Assembly (NCBI GenBank): GCA_014650015.1
Contig: BMUD01000030.1
Location: 16,899-80,898 of the forward strand
DNA length: 64,000 nucleotides
Source of the DNA: Streptomyces griseoloalbus
Lineage (GTDB): Bacteria; Actinomycetota; Actinomycetes; Streptomycetales; Streptomycetaceae
Reading direction: 5' to 3'
Shown piece after piece: positions 17,074 to 26,073 of this stretch. Within the stretch, counting starts at the first letter, position 1, and each line of letters opens with the position of its first letter. Position numbers and translations under genes: made by a program. The notes beneath the pieces are model-generated. The model ran no database searches, had not been told where the DNA came from, and worked only from the letters and a program-made list of their open reading frames with translations.

Positions 17074-19065
17074 TTGAACAGCAGTAAGCACACGGAGTTG
17101 GCGAACCACGCGTGGTCCGTCGCCGACCTCCTGCGGGGGGACTACAAGCAGTCCGACTACGGCAAGGTCATCCTGCCGTTCACGGTGCTGCGGCGACTGG
17201 AATGCGTGCTGGAGCCGACCCGCGAGAAGGTCGCGGAGATCGCGGAGCAGCACGAGGACAGCGGTATCGACCCGGACCGCTTCCTGCGGCGGGCGTCGGG
17301 CCACTCCTTCTACAACAAGTCCGGCCTCACCCTGAAGAAGATCGCCGGAGACCCGAAGAACGCGGCGCAGAACCTCCTGGTGTACGTGGGGGCGTTCTCC
17401 GACAACGCGCGGGGTGTGCTGGAGCGCTTCGAGTTCGCGCAGCAGATCAAGCGGCTGGACGACGCCGATCTGCTCTACAAGGTCATCGGCAAGTTCACGG
17501 ACCTGGACCTGCGTCCCGAGGTCGTGCCCAACCACAACATGGGCTACATCTTCGAGGAGCTGATCCGCCGGTTCGCCGAGCAGTCGAACGAGACGGCCGG
17601 TGAGCACTTCACGCCGCGCGAGGTCATCCAGCTCATGGTGCGGCTGCTGGTCGCGCCGGACGGGGACGCGTTGCAGTTGCCGGGTGCGGTGCGCACGGTC
17701 CTCGACCCGGCCTGCGGCACGGGCGGCATGCTCTCCGCGATGGACGACCTCATCACCGAGCTGAACCCGGACGCCACGGTGGAGGTGTACGGGCAGGAAC
17801 TCAACCCCGAGTCGTGGGCGATCTGCCGGTCCGACCTGATGATCAAGGGACAGGACCCGGAGAACATCGCGTTCGGCAACTCCTTCTCGGATGACGGGCA
17901 CGCGCGCAAGACCTTCGACTACATGCTGGCGAACCCGCCGTTCGGCGTGGAGTGGAAGAAGGTGAAGGACGAGGTCGAGCACGAGCACAAGGCGCTGGGC
18001 GAGGCCGGCCGGTTCGGGGCGGGGCTGCCGCGCATCAACGACGGTTCGCTGCTGTTCCTCCAGCACATGATCGACAAGATGAAGCCGGTCGATGTGAACG
18101 GCGGAGGCGGCTCTCGCATCGCGATCGTCTTCAACGGCTCGCCGCTGTTCACGGGTGCGGCGGGATCGGGTGAGTCGGAGATCCGGCGCTGGATCCTGGA
18201 GAACGACTGGCTGGAGGGCATCGTCGCGCTGCCGGACCAGTTGTTCTACAACACCGGTATCTCGACGTACTTCTGGATCCTGACGAACCGGAAGAGCCCG
18301 GATCAGAAGGGCAAGGTCGTGCTGCTGGACGCGCGCGACCAGTGGCAGAAGATGCGGAAGTCGCTGGGCGACAAGCGCAAGGCGCTGGGCAAGGAGCACA
18401 TCGCCGAGGTCGTCAAGCTGTACGGGGAAGCGCTGGCCGTGGCGGGGGATGCGGAGCATCCGTTGCACGGCAAGGTGAAGGTCTTCGCGAACGAGGACTT
18501 CGGGTACCAGCGGATCACAGTAGAGCGGCCGCTGAAGCTGCGGTTCGAGGTGACGGAGGAGACGCTGCCGGCGCTGGAGGCGTCGAAGGCGATCCAGAAG
18601 TTGCCGCAGGCTTCGGCGTTGGCGGATGCGTGCAAGTCGCTGGTGGGGGCGAGCTGGGGTACGAAGCAGGAGGCTTGGCTCGCCCTGAAGGATGCGGTGG
18701 TGCAGTCCGGCGGGACGTGGCCCACGGGGGCGCCGTTCAACAAGGCGCTGCGAGACGTGATCGGGGTGCGGGATCCGGAGGGCGAGGTACAGCTCGTCAA
18801 GGGGCAGCCTGAGCCGGACGCTGAGCTTCGGGACTACGAGAACGTGCCGTTGGGTGAGGACGCCGAGGGGTATTTGGAGCGGGAGGTCCACCCACATGTG
18901 CCGGATGCGTGGATCGACCACAGCAAGACGAAGATCGGATACGAGATCCCGTTCACTCGTCACTTCTACGTGTACGAGCCGCCGCGTCCGCTGGCACAGA
19001 TCGACGCGGAGTTGAACGCACTCGAAGACGAAATTCAAGGGCTGCTGGGGAAGGTTACGGAATGA
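17074..19065 (+). CDS. hsdM: type I restriction-modification system methylase subunit HsdM
   Basis: 663 aa from TTG 17074, where the conserved N-terminus N-S-S-K-H-T-E-L-A-N-H-A-W begins. GTG 17035 is an in-frame alternative. The helical HsdM N-terminal domain is followed by E-H-F-T-P-R-E-V, the SAM motif L-D-P-A-C-G-T-G-G-M-L (210-220) and N-P-P-F (287-290). Two such subunits and one HsdS form the N6-adenine methyltransferase, and HsdR is added for restriction. It is longer than most HsdM proteins because of a C-terminal helical extension that probably contacts HsdS. The stop overlaps the hsdS start (ATGA), so the three hsd genes are translationally coupled. Confidence 0.92.
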   Translation: MNSSKHTELANHAWSVADLLRGDYKQSDYGKVILPFTVLRRLECVLEPTREKVAEIAEQHEDSGIDPDRFLRRASGHSFYNKSGLTLKKIAGDPKNAAQNLLVYVGAFSDNARGVLERFEFAQQIKRLDDADLLYKVIGKFTDLDLRPEVVPNHNMGYIFEELIRRFAEQSNETAGEHFTPREVIQLMVRLLVAPDGDALQLPGAVRTVLDPACGTGGMLSAMDDLITELNPDATVEVYGQELNPESWAICRSDLMIKGQDPENIAFGNSFSDDGHARKTFDYMLANPPFGVEWKKVKDEVEHEHKALGEAGRFGAGLPRINDGSLLFLQHMIDKMKPVDVNGGGGSRIAIVFNGSPLFTGAAGSGESEIRRWILENDWLEGIVALPDQLFYNTGISTYFWILTNRKSPDQKGKVVLLDARDQWQKMRKSLGDKRKALGKEHIAEVVKLYGEALAVAGDAEHPLHGKVKVFANEDFGYQRITVERPLKLRFEVTEETLPALEASKAIQKLPQASALADACKSLVGASWGTKQEAWLALKDAVVQSGGTWPTGAPFNKALRDVIGVRDPEGEVQLVKGQPEPDAELRDYENVPLGEDAEGYLEREVHPHVPDAWIDHSKTKIGYEIPFTRHFYVYEPPRPLAQIDAELNALEDEIQGLLGKVTE

Positions 19066-20342
19066 GCGCCACCGTTAGACTCCGCCATCTCGCACAGGTC
19101 AACCCCAGCACACCTGCCTTCGACAGGGCGAACGACGACGACGAGTTGACGTTTCTCCCCATGGAGGCTGTCTGGCCAGGCGACCGTCTTGACCTATCTC
19201 AGAAGCGCTCCAAAAGGGCAGTGTCCACCGGATACACCCGATTCCAGGACGGAGACGTCCTCGTCCCAAAAATCACACCCACCTTCGAGGCTGGCCGTTC
19301 AGTTTTGGTGCAGGGTCTAGTCGGGGGTATCGGTGCCGGGACAACCGAGCTGCACGTGGTCCGTCCCGGCAAGGAAATCGACCCGAGGTTCCTTCTCTAC
19401 GTCGTCAATACACACAACTTCCTGAAGCTCGGCGAGGCGGAGATGTATGGCGTTGCTGGCCAGCAACGCGTGCCGGACGATTTCCTGCGCGATTTGCCGG
19501 TGCCGCGACAGTCACTGACAGAACAGCGCCGCATCGCGGACTTCCTTGATGCCGAGACATCACGTATTGACCAGCTCAGCGCCAGGCGCCATGAACAGAT
19601 GAAACTACTGACCGAGCGCCGCACTGCTGTCCTGGCCGAATGTGTCTCGTCAAGCGGCCCTGACTCGGTCCTGCACCCTCTCGTAGGCACCGTGCCCCGC
19701 TCTTGGCCAGTACTGCCTTTGCGCCGGGTCATTCCTGCGGTGAACGTTGGCGTTGTCATCAACCCGTCGACACACTTCACCGACGATGGAGTCCCCTTCA
19801 TTCACGGGTTTAACGTGCGATCTGGATGGATCGATCCGCACGGCATGAAGTTCATGTCATCGCAAAGTAACGAAGAGTTGCGCCGATCACGCATCCGCAC
19901 TGGTGACGTTCTCGTGGTTCGCGCCGGCACGCCCGGACGGGCCGCCGTTGTGACTGACGAATATGACGGAGCCAACTGTGCTTCCGTGTTGATCCTGCGG
20001 CGCGGCCGAGCAATGTTGCCTGAATTCCTTTCGGCATTCATCAACTCGCCGGCAGGACGGGGCCAGGTACAGGTTTCCCAGTACGGCGCTGCACAGGAGG
20101 TCATCAGTGCAGCGCAGACTCTTTCGTTCGTAATCCCTGTTCCGCCCCTCTCCGAGCAGCGATACCGCGTTGACCGCCTGAACGCGGCTCTGCACGCCCA
20201 GGGTCGCATTCTTAGCAAGCTACAGCGCCAGGTTTCTCTGCTTGCTGAACGCCGCGAAGCCCTTATCACCGCCGCCGTAACCGGCCAGTTCGACGTCTCC
20301 ACCGCCAGCGGACGCAACGTAACCGAAGGAGTAGCCGTATGA
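19062..20342 (+). CDS. hsdS: type I restriction-modification specificity subunit HsdS
   Basis: 426 aa. It has the two-fold layout of HsdS: a target recognition domain (about 1-140), a conserved helix L-T-E-Q-R-R-I-A-D-F-L-D-A-E (about 152-165), a second recognition domain (about 205-365), and a second helix beginning L-S-E-Q-R-Y-R-V-D-R-L. The helices set the spacing of the bipartite target and bind HsdM. ATG 19062 overlaps hsdM and its stop overlaps hsdR. Base composition and codon choice are visibly less GC-biased than in hsdM and hsdR, including codons such as AAA, ATT and TTA-like runs. That suggests recombinational replacement of the specificity gene. Confidence 0.92.
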   Translation: MSATVRLRHLAQVNPSTPAFDRANDDDELTFLPMEAVWPGDRLDLSQKRSKRAVSTGYTRFQDGDVLVPKITPTFEAGRSVLVQGLVGGIGAGTTELHVVRPGKEIDPRFLLYVVNTHNFLKLGEAEMYGVAGQQRVPDDFLRDLPVPRQSLTEQRRIADFLDAETSRIDQLSARRHEQMKLLTERRTAVLAECVSSSGPDSVLHPLVGTVPRSWPVLPLRRVIPAVNVGVVINPSTHFTDDGVPFIHGFNVRSGWIDPHGMKFMSSQSNEELRRSRIRTGDVLVVRAGTPGRAAVVTDEYDGANCASVLILRRGRAMLPEFLSAFINSPAGRGQVQVSQYGAAQEVISAAQTLSFVIPVPPLSEQRYRVDRLNAALHAQGRILSKLQRQVSLLAERREALITAAVTGQFDVSTASGRNVTEGVAV

Positions 20343-23300
20343 GCCCCGTGCACGACGAGTCCTCCTTCGGGTCCGCCATAGTCGCCGCACTCTGCGAGCG
20401 CGGTTGGCGGGAGGCGAACCCCGAGGACTACCAGGCCGATCTCGGGCTCGACACCAACGAGTTGTTCACCTTCATCGGGGCGACGCAGCCCGACGAGTGG
20501 GACGAACTGCTCACCGTCTACGGCGGTAACCCCAACGAGGCCCAGCGCGGTTTCGCTCAGCGGCTCGACCGGGCCATTGCCGATGACGGGCTTCTGCACG
20601 TCCTCCGGAACGGCGTCAAGGATCGCGGGGTTCGGCTCCGTGTCGCCTATTTCAAGCCCAACCTCATCTCCGCCGACTCCGTACTCAACGGTTACCGGGC
20701 CAACCGCCTCACCGTCGTGCGAGAACTCCCCTACGCCACCAAGCAGGCCGACTGGGGTCACCGGCTCGACCTCACCCTGTTCCTCAACGGCATACCGGTC
20801 GCCACGGCCGAGTTGAAGAACCCGCTCACCGGGCAGGGCGTCGAGCAGGCCAAGGAGCAGTACCGAACCGATCGGGACCCGACCGAGCTGATCTTCACGC
20901 GGCGGGTCATCGCGAACTTCGCCGTCGACCCGGACCTGGTCTTCGTCACCACGCAACTGCGCGGCAAGAACACCCAGTTCCTGCCCTTCAACACCGGCTC
21001 GAACGGCCCCGGCCAGCCCGGTGGATTCGGCAACCCTGCTCCCACCGCCCACGGCACGTACTCCACGTCCTACCTCTGGGAACAGGTCTGGCAGCGGGAC
21101 AACTGGCTCGACCTCCTCCAGCGTTTCGTGCACCAGCAGAAGCACAAGACGCCCGGCGGCGGCACCACCAAGTCGACGATCTTCCCCCGCTTCCACCAGT
21201 GGGACGTGGTCCGCAAGCTCACCGCGCACGCGTCCGTGCACGGTGCCGGTCAGAACTACCTGGTCATGGCCTCCGCCGGCTCGGGCAAGTCGAACACCAT
21301 CGGCTGGCTGGCCCACCGCCTCAGCGACCTGCACGCCCGCACCGATCCGGCCGTTCTCAGGCCCGACGCTCTGGCCGACGGCCGCATCAAGCCCGGCGAG
21401 CCCGTCTTCGACAAGGTCATCGTCATCACCGACCGCCGTGCCCTGGACGCACAGCTCTCAGCGACGGTCGGCAGCTTCTCGCAGACGGACGGCCTGGTCG
21501 TCAAGGTCGACGAGAAGCACGGTGCGAAGAGCGAACAGCTCGCCCGTGCCCTCTCCCGCGACACCGGGAAGATCGTCACCGTCACCCTGCACTCGTTCCC
21601 GGCGCTGCTCGACTACATCAAGCGCAACCCCACCAAGATCGAGGGCAGCCGCTTTGCGATCATCGTCGACGAGGCGCACTCCTCCCAGTCCGGTGACGCC
21701 GCCACCGCCGTGAAGTCCGCCCTGCGCGACCTCGGCCTGGACGCCGACTCGGACGACGAGGGCGCGACCACGGTCACCGTGGACGACCAGCTCAAGGCGA
21801 AGGCGGTCGCGCGCTCCCGCGCCGCCAACCTCTCCTACTTCGCCTTCACCGCCACGCCCAAGTCCAAGACGCTCGAACTGTTCGGCACGGAAGGCGTCGA
21901 GAACGGCAAGACCGTCTACCGCCCCTTCCACACGTACTCCATGCGCCAGGCCATCGAGGAAGGCTTCATCCTCGATCCCCTCCGCAACTACGTCACCTAC
22001 AACACCTACTGGAAGCTCGCGAACCTCAACCGTGACGAGAAGGAGGTCGACCCCTCCAAGGCGAACAGCCTGCTCGCCCGGTTCGCGCTCATGCACGAGC
22101 ACACGGTGTCCCAGCACGCCCAGGTGATCGTCGAGCACTTCGTCGCCCACTCCCGCGGCCGACTCGGCGGACGTGCCAAGGCCATGGTGGTCACGGCCTC
22201 CCGTCACTCCGCCGTGCAGATGGCGCGTGCCATCCGCAGTTACATCGCCGACCGCGAGTACGACACCAAGTACCCGGACCTGGGTGTGCTCGTCGCGATC
22301 TCCGGTTCCCTCACCATCGACGGTGAGGAGACCACCGAGGTCAAGGAGAACGGCGGCATATCCGAGGCCGCGCTGCCGAAGGCATTCGGCTACACCCGTG
22401 CCGACGACAAGGCCGCGAAGGCCGGCGGCAAGGGGCAGCAGGAGTACCGGATCCTGGTCGTCGCCGAGAAGTACCAGACCGGCTTCGACCAGCCGCTCCT
22501 GACCACCATGTACGTCAACAAGACGCTGACCGGCATCGCCGCCGTGCAGACCCTCTCCCGCCTCAACCGCACCGCCGAACGCAAGTCCCAGGCCGACCTC
22601 GCCGTCCTGGACTTCGTCAACGAGGCGGAAGACATCCAGGACGCCTTCCGCCCGTACTTCGAGGAGGCGCACACCCTGCCCTCCGACCCGAACCTTCTCT
22701 ACACGGCCCAGAGCCGCGTCATGTCCGCGCCGATCATCTCGGAACAGGACATGGACGAGTTCGTCGCCGCGTACTTCGAGGCGGAGAAGAAGGCGGGCGG
22801 TGTCCAGTCCAAGTGGGAGAAGCTGCACGCCGAGTTGTACCGGCTCCTCTCCCCCGCCGTCATCCGCTTCACCGCCCTCCTGGAGAGCGAGGAGGAGGAC
22901 GACGTCGAGACGGCGGAGGAGTTCCGCGCCAACCTCAACGACTACGTCCGCAAGTACGGCTTCCTCGCGCAGATCGTCCCGTACCGTGACGCCGAGTTGG
23001 AACGCCTGCACCTCTACGGGCGCCACCTTCTCAACCGCCTCCCCCGCCTCGCGGACGGCGGAGTCGACATAGGCGAGGTCGACCTCAGTCACCTGCGCGT
23101 CGAGAAGACCGGCGAGCACGATGTGTCCCTCGATCCCGAGGGTCCCGCCGAGCTCAAGGGCTTCGGTGACGGGGTGGGTGGTGCGAAGGACGCGGACAAG
23201 TCACTTCTGTCCGAGCTGATCGAGAAGTTCAACTCCAAGTTCGGGACGGAGTTCACCGAGGAGGACGTCCTCCCGGCCTTCAACGCGACCAAGAAGGACC

Positions 23301-23521
23301 CGAAGGTCCGGGCCGCGGCCGTCGTCAACGACGAGGAGAACTTCGGGATCGTCTTCGACAAGGCGTTCGAGGAGAACATGATGGATCATGTCTCCACCAT
23401 CGACACCCTCGGCAAGCGGTACTTCGGCACCGACCGGGACTTCAAGTCCAACCTCGACCGCAGCGCCCGCCGCGCGGCCTGGCGGATGATCCGCCGGGAA
23501 GAGGGGCTGGACGACTTCTGA
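20339..23521 (+). CDS. hsdR: type I restriction endonuclease subunit HsdR
   Basis: 1060 aa. The N-terminal nuclease domain contains the PD-(D/E)xK core, with E158-L-K160 in A-T-A-E-L-K-N-P. The translocase motor follows: Walker A A-S-A-G-S-G-K-S (about 311-318), DEAH box V-D-E-A-H-S-S-Q (about 442-449), motif III F-T-A-T-P, and a helicase C-lobe with Q-T-G-F-D-Q-P and Q-T-L-S-R-L-N-R. All motifs appear intact, so the locus should restrict unmethylated DNA. Its ATG overlaps the hsdS stop by four bases, and a strong hairpin terminator follows the stop. Confidence 0.93.
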   Translation: MSPVHDESSFGSAIVAALCERGWREANPEDYQADLGLDTNELFTFIGATQPDEWDELLTVYGGNPNEAQRGFAQRLDRAIADDGLLHVLRNGVKDRGVRLRVAYFKPNLISADSVLNGYRANRLTVVRELPYATKQADWGHRLDLTLFLNGIPVATAELKNPLTGQGVEQAKEQYRTDRDPTELIFTRRVIANFAVDPDLVFVTTQLRGKNTQFLPFNTGSNGPGQPGGFGNPAPTAHGTYSTSYLWEQVWQRDNWLDLLQRFVHQQKHKTPGGGTTKSTIFPRFHQWDVVRKLTAHASVHGAGQNYLVMASAGSGKSNTIGWLAHRLSDLHARTDPAVLRPDALADGRIKPGEPVFDKVIVITDRRALDAQLSATVGSFSQTDGLVVKVDEKHGAKSEQLARALSRDTGKIVTVTLHSFPALLDYIKRNPTKIEGSRFAIIVDEAHSSQSGDAATAVKSALRDLGLDADSDDEGATTVTVDDQLKAKAVARSRAANLSYFAFTATPKSKTLELFGTEGVENGKTVYRPFHTYSMRQAIEEGFILDPLRNYVTYNTYWKLANLNRDEKEVDPSKANSLLARFALMHEHTVSQHAQVIVEHFVAHSRGRLGGRAKAMVVTASRHSAVQMARAIRSYIADREYDTKYPDLGVLVAISGSLTIDGEETTEVKENGGISEAALPKAFGYTRADDKAAKAGGKGQQEYRILVVAEKYQTGFDQPLLTTMYVNKTLTGIAAVQTLSRLNRTAERKSQADLAVLDFVNEAEDIQDAFRPYFEEAHTLPSDPNLLYTAQSRVMSAPIISEQDMDEFVAAYFEAEKKAGGVQSKWEKLHAELYRLLSPAVIRFTALLESEEEDDVETAEEFRANLNDYVRKYGFLAQIVPYRDAELERLHLYGRHLLNRLPRLADGGVDIGEVDLSHLRVEKTGEHDVSLDPEGPAELKGFGDGVGGAKDADKSLLSELIEKFNSKFGTEFTEEDVLPAFNATKKDPKVRAAAVVNDEENFGIVFDKAFEENMMDHVSTIDTLGKRYFGTDRDFKSNLDRSARRAAWRMIRREEGLDDF

Positions 23522-23527
23522 CGTGGT

Positions 23528-23560
23528 CGGGGCCCGGTGCAACGCACGCACCGGGCCCCG
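23528..23560. terminator. strong hairpin between hsdR and the convergent DUF397 gene
   Basis: A 13-base perfect stem (arm CGGGGCCCGGTGC) closes a 7-base loop, seven bases after the hsdR stop and about 20 bases beyond the stop of the convergent gene. It probably serves both directions. No U-tract, which is normal in this genus. Confidence 0.8.
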
Positions 23561-23580
23561 CTCATCGTGCGTCCGCCTGT

Positions 23581-23787
23581 TCAGCGGCCTGCGGCCATCC
23601 GTACAAATCCGCCCCATGCATCAGGGCCGAACGCGAGCCTGGCCACGGCGGGCTGCTTCGAATCCCTGACGAGAACGGCTCCGGAGGCTGCGGCGACCTC
23701 GACGCACTCACCACCATTGCCCGTGCTGTAGCTGCTCTTGACCCAAGCGGCCTCGGGCACAGCCGCCTTGCTGTGCTGCACGCTCAT
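23581..23787 (-). CDS. DUF397 small protein
   Basis: 68 aa with the DUF397 pattern W-V-K-S-S-Y-S (15-21), G-G-E-C-V-E-V-A and V-L-V-R-D-S-K, ending in a G-F-V-like segment. DUF397 proteins pair with XRE-DUF5753 regulators throughout streptomycetes and behave like toxin/antitoxin or development modulators (the Scr1 type). The ATG overlaps the stop of the XRE-DUF5753 gene by four bases, so the pair is translationally coupled. It is the last gene before the hsdR terminator. Confidence 0.9.
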   Translation of the reverse strand: MSVQHSKAAVPEAAWVKSSYSTGNGGECVEVAAASGAVLVRDSKQPAVARLAFGPDAWGGFVRMAAGR

Positions 23788-24638
23788 GTCTCTCCCATCA
23801 GTTGCTTGATGAACGCCGCTGACTCGCTCGGTGTCAGGGCTTGTGATCGGAGGATGCCATAGCGTGCTTCCAGCGTGCGCACGTACGCAGCGTCCGTGTA
23901 GATGCGACTGTGATCCTGCACTTCCGCGTACGCAAGGCGTTGCCCCTTGTCGACGTCGATCAACGAGAAGGGGCCGCTCAAGGCTGCGTTGTCTTCCCGC
24001 TCGATCGGCATGACCTGCACCTCCACGTTCCTAGACTGGCCCGTGACGAGGATTTGTTCCAGCGTCTCACGCATGACTTTTGGGCCACCGATCGGCCTGC
24101 GCAGCACTGCTTCCTCAATCACGAAGCTCACCAAGGGTGCGGGGCGACGGAGGAAAATCTCCTGACGCACCATGCGCGCCTCAAGCCGCTGCTCGATCAC
24201 ATCGTCTTCCAGCAACGGCCGCTGCATGTGGAAGACCGCACGTGCGTAGCCTTCGGTCTGCAACAGACCGGGCACGGCGTACATGGCGTACAAGTTCAAG
24301 GCCGTGGCTTTGGCCTCAAGCCGAGCCATGTCCCGGAACATCGCCGGGTACTGGGCCTTCCCCACTTCGTCCTTCAACGCACGGAGTACACCCCCGGCCC
24401 CCAACACCTCATCCGCCTTGTCGATGAACGACGCCTGCGGAATCCGCCTCCCCTGCTCAATGGACGCCACCGTGTCCGCCGAGTACCCGAGCCGCTTCCC
24501 GAACTCGGCCCGTTCCAGCCCCGCCCGCGTCCGCAGCAGCTTCAACTGCCGTCCGAACGCGGTCACCACGCCCGTCCCGGGCTCGTCCTCCGGCCGCCGC
24601 TGCTGCCGTACCGTCTCCTCGTCCCGCACCTCGGTCAC
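23784..24638 (-). CDS. XRE-family regulator with DUF5753 (Scr1-type)
   Basis: 284 aa from GTG 24638, with GGAGAGG upstream. The N-terminal helix-turn-helix (about residues 24-80) contains F-G-R-Q-L-K-L-L-R-T-R-A-G and Y-S-A-D-T-V-A-S-I-E-Q-G-R-R. The long C-terminal DUF5753 domain (about 105-275) has V-P-G-L-L-Q-T-E-G-Y-A-R-A and V-E-V-Q-V-M-P. It is coupled to the DUF397 gene downstream. Such pairs usually diverge from an RsbW-like ATPase gene. Here that neighbour is missing, and a similar ATPase gene lies 6.7 kb away (31350) beyond the CHAT cassette, with a copy of this gene's upstream region beside it. Confidence 0.88.
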   Translation of the reverse strand: MTEVRDEETVRQQRRPEDEPGTGVVTAFGRQLKLLRTRAGLERAEFGKRLGYSADTVASIEQGRRIPQASFIDKADEVLGAGGVLRALKDEVGKAQYPAMFRDMARLEAKATALNLYAMYAVPGLLQTEGYARAVFHMQRPLLEDDVIEQRLEARMVRQEIFLRRPAPLVSFVIEEAVLRRPIGGPKVMRETLEQILVTGQSRNVEVQVMPIEREDNAALSGPFSLIDVDKGQRLAYAEVQDHSRIYTDAAYVRTLEARYGILRSQALTPSESAAFIKQLMGET

Positions 24639-24675
24639 CGCCCTCGCCGCCTCTCCCCGCGCACCGCGCACGCGC

Positions 24676-24770
24676 ACCGTGCCTACAACGCCCCGCCCGC
24701 CCCGCGCCAAGGGACCGCGCAAGGGCATCGCCGCTGGTCACGCTAAGCCACGGAGCACCACCGCACGTGC
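24676..24770 (+). repeat. left copy of a ~95-bp repeat flanking the TPR-CHAT cassette
   Basis: This is the upstream region of the XRE-DUF5753 gene. It matches 31253-31349 in the same orientation. Over 24709-24770 versus 31288-31349, 45 of 62 ungapped positions agree, including CGCTGGTCACGC exactly, and a shared TACAACGCC lies further left. It contains the module's TTGTA-type promoter element (minus strand GGCGTTGTAGGCAC). Confidence 0.7.
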
Positions 24771-24784
24771 GCGTTCTCGGCACA

Positions 24785-24801
24785 TTCACCCTCAGGGTGA
24801 A
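24785..24801. promoter_or_regulatory. 17-bp palindrome overlapping the TPR gene stop
   Basis: TTCACCCT and AGGGTGAA flank a single C, and the stop codon of the TPR gene lies in the centre. The loop is too short for a good terminator, so an operator for the downstream XRE gene is possible. Purpose unclear. Confidence 0.35.
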
Positions 24802-26042
24802 CGCAGCCAGGCCAGCTTCTCCTCGGCGTCCCGAAGGCGGGGGTGTCCGGGGCCGTAGATGCGTTGGTAGTCGCGTACGCAGCGGTCGAGCAGTTCGGCG
24901 GCCTCCTCGTGGCGGCCCACGTCGATCAGCACGTTGGCGAGGTTGTCCCGGGTGACGACCGTGGTCGGGTGATCGTCGCCGTGGAGTGCGACGTATCCGC
25001 TCAGGATCGCCCGCAGGATGGGCACGGCGTCCTCGTAGCGCTCCTGGGCGTGCAGGACGGCGGCGAGGTTGTTGCGCGCGGTGAAAGTGGACTCGTGGTG
25101 CGGCCCCACCGTCGCCTCCATCGACCGCACGACGGCGCGGATGTGGTCTTCCGCCTCGGCGTGGCGGTCCAGTCGGACCAGGACGGCGCCGAGGTTGCTC
25201 CGGGCCGCGATCGTTCCCTCGTGGTCGCGCCCGTACCGGGCCTCCAGTTGGGGCACGAGGGCGCGCAAGGCGCGCTCGGCCTCCTCGTGGCGGCCGCACT
25301 TGAGCAGGGAGGCGGCGTGGGCGTTGGTGGCGGACAGGACATCGGGGTGGTCGCGGCCGAGCTGCCGGGCACGGCGTTCCAGGACGTCCCGCAGGAGCGG
25401 CTCGGCTTCGGCGGCGCGCCCGAGGTCCTCCAGGACGGCGGCGAGTCCGGTGGCGCTGCGCAGCGCGTCCGGGTGGTCGCGGCCGAGTGTCTCCGCCTGG
25501 GCGCGGAAGGTGTCACGCCACGCTGTCTCGGAGAGGCGCAGTTGGCCGGTGGTGTGGAGGAGGTCGGCCAGCTCGACGGAGGTGCGCAGGGTGTCCTCGT
25601 GGCGGTCGCCGAGCGTGGTCCACTGGGTGCGTACCACGTGCTGGTAGAGCTCGACGGCTTCCTCGCCCCGCCCCGGGATCGATCCCAGGACCTCGGCGAG
25701 TTCGCGCATGGCGGTGAGGGCGTCCGGGTGCTCGGGGCCCAGGGTGTCGATGGCGGACCGGGCCCGCATGGTGTGGATCTGTTCGGCGGAGAGCTCCACG
25801 CGGGCGATCTCCTGCTCCGGCCGGCCCTCCGTCACCTCCGTGATGGTGAGGTGTCCCCCGACCAGCCGTCGCGCGGTCCCGGATCCCCCTGCGGGCTCCT
25901 GCGCGTCCGTGCCCGGCGGCGGCTGCCCGTCCGTGCGTTCCCGGTGTTCCTGCCTGCCCTCCTGTTCCTGCCGGGGCCGCGGCGGCCGTGCGCCGGCGCC
26001 CTGGCCGTCTCCCGCGGCTCGTCGCCGCCACCATCGGGTCAT
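24792..26042 (-). CDS. tetratricopeptide (kinesin-light-chain-type) repeat protein
   Basis: 416 aa. After a charged, low-complexity N-terminus (about 1-60) come about seven repeats of roughly 42 residues. They carry the kinesin-light-chain-like TPR signature G-x-x-H-P-D-x-L-x-x-x-x-x-L-A-x-x-L (for example L-G-R-D-H-P-D-A-L-R-S-A-T and G-D-D-H-P-T-T-V-V-T-R-D-N-L-A). Such repeats form a superhelical scaffold that binds peptides or partner proteins. No enzymatic domain is visible. It lies 31 bases downstream of the CHAT gene on the same strand, so both are probably one transcript. The TPR protein may be a sensor, inhibitor or substrate adaptor for the protease; inferred from the pairing. Confidence 0.85.
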   Translation of the reverse strand: MTRWWRRRAAGDGQGAGARPPRPRQEQEGRQEHRERTDGQPPPGTDAQEPAGGSGTARRLVGGHLTITEVTEGRPEQEIARVELSAEQIHTMRARSAIDTLGPEHPDALTAMRELAEVLGSIPGRGEEAVELYQHVVRTQWTTLGDRHEDTLRTSVELADLLHTTGQLRLSETAWRDTFRAQAETLGRDHPDALRSATGLAAVLEDLGRAAEAEPLLRDVLERRARQLGRDHPDVLSATNAHAASLLKCGRHEEAERALRALVPQLEARYGRDHEGTIAARSNLGAVLVRLDRHAEAEDHIRAVVRSMEATVGPHHESTFTARNNLAAVLHAQERYEDAVPILRAILSGYVALHGDDHPTTVVTRDNLANVLIDVGRHEEAAELLDRCVRDYQRIYGPGHPRLRDAEEKLAWLRSP

Positions 26043-26073
26043 CGTGACCGCCTCCTCGTTGCTGCCGGTGTCG

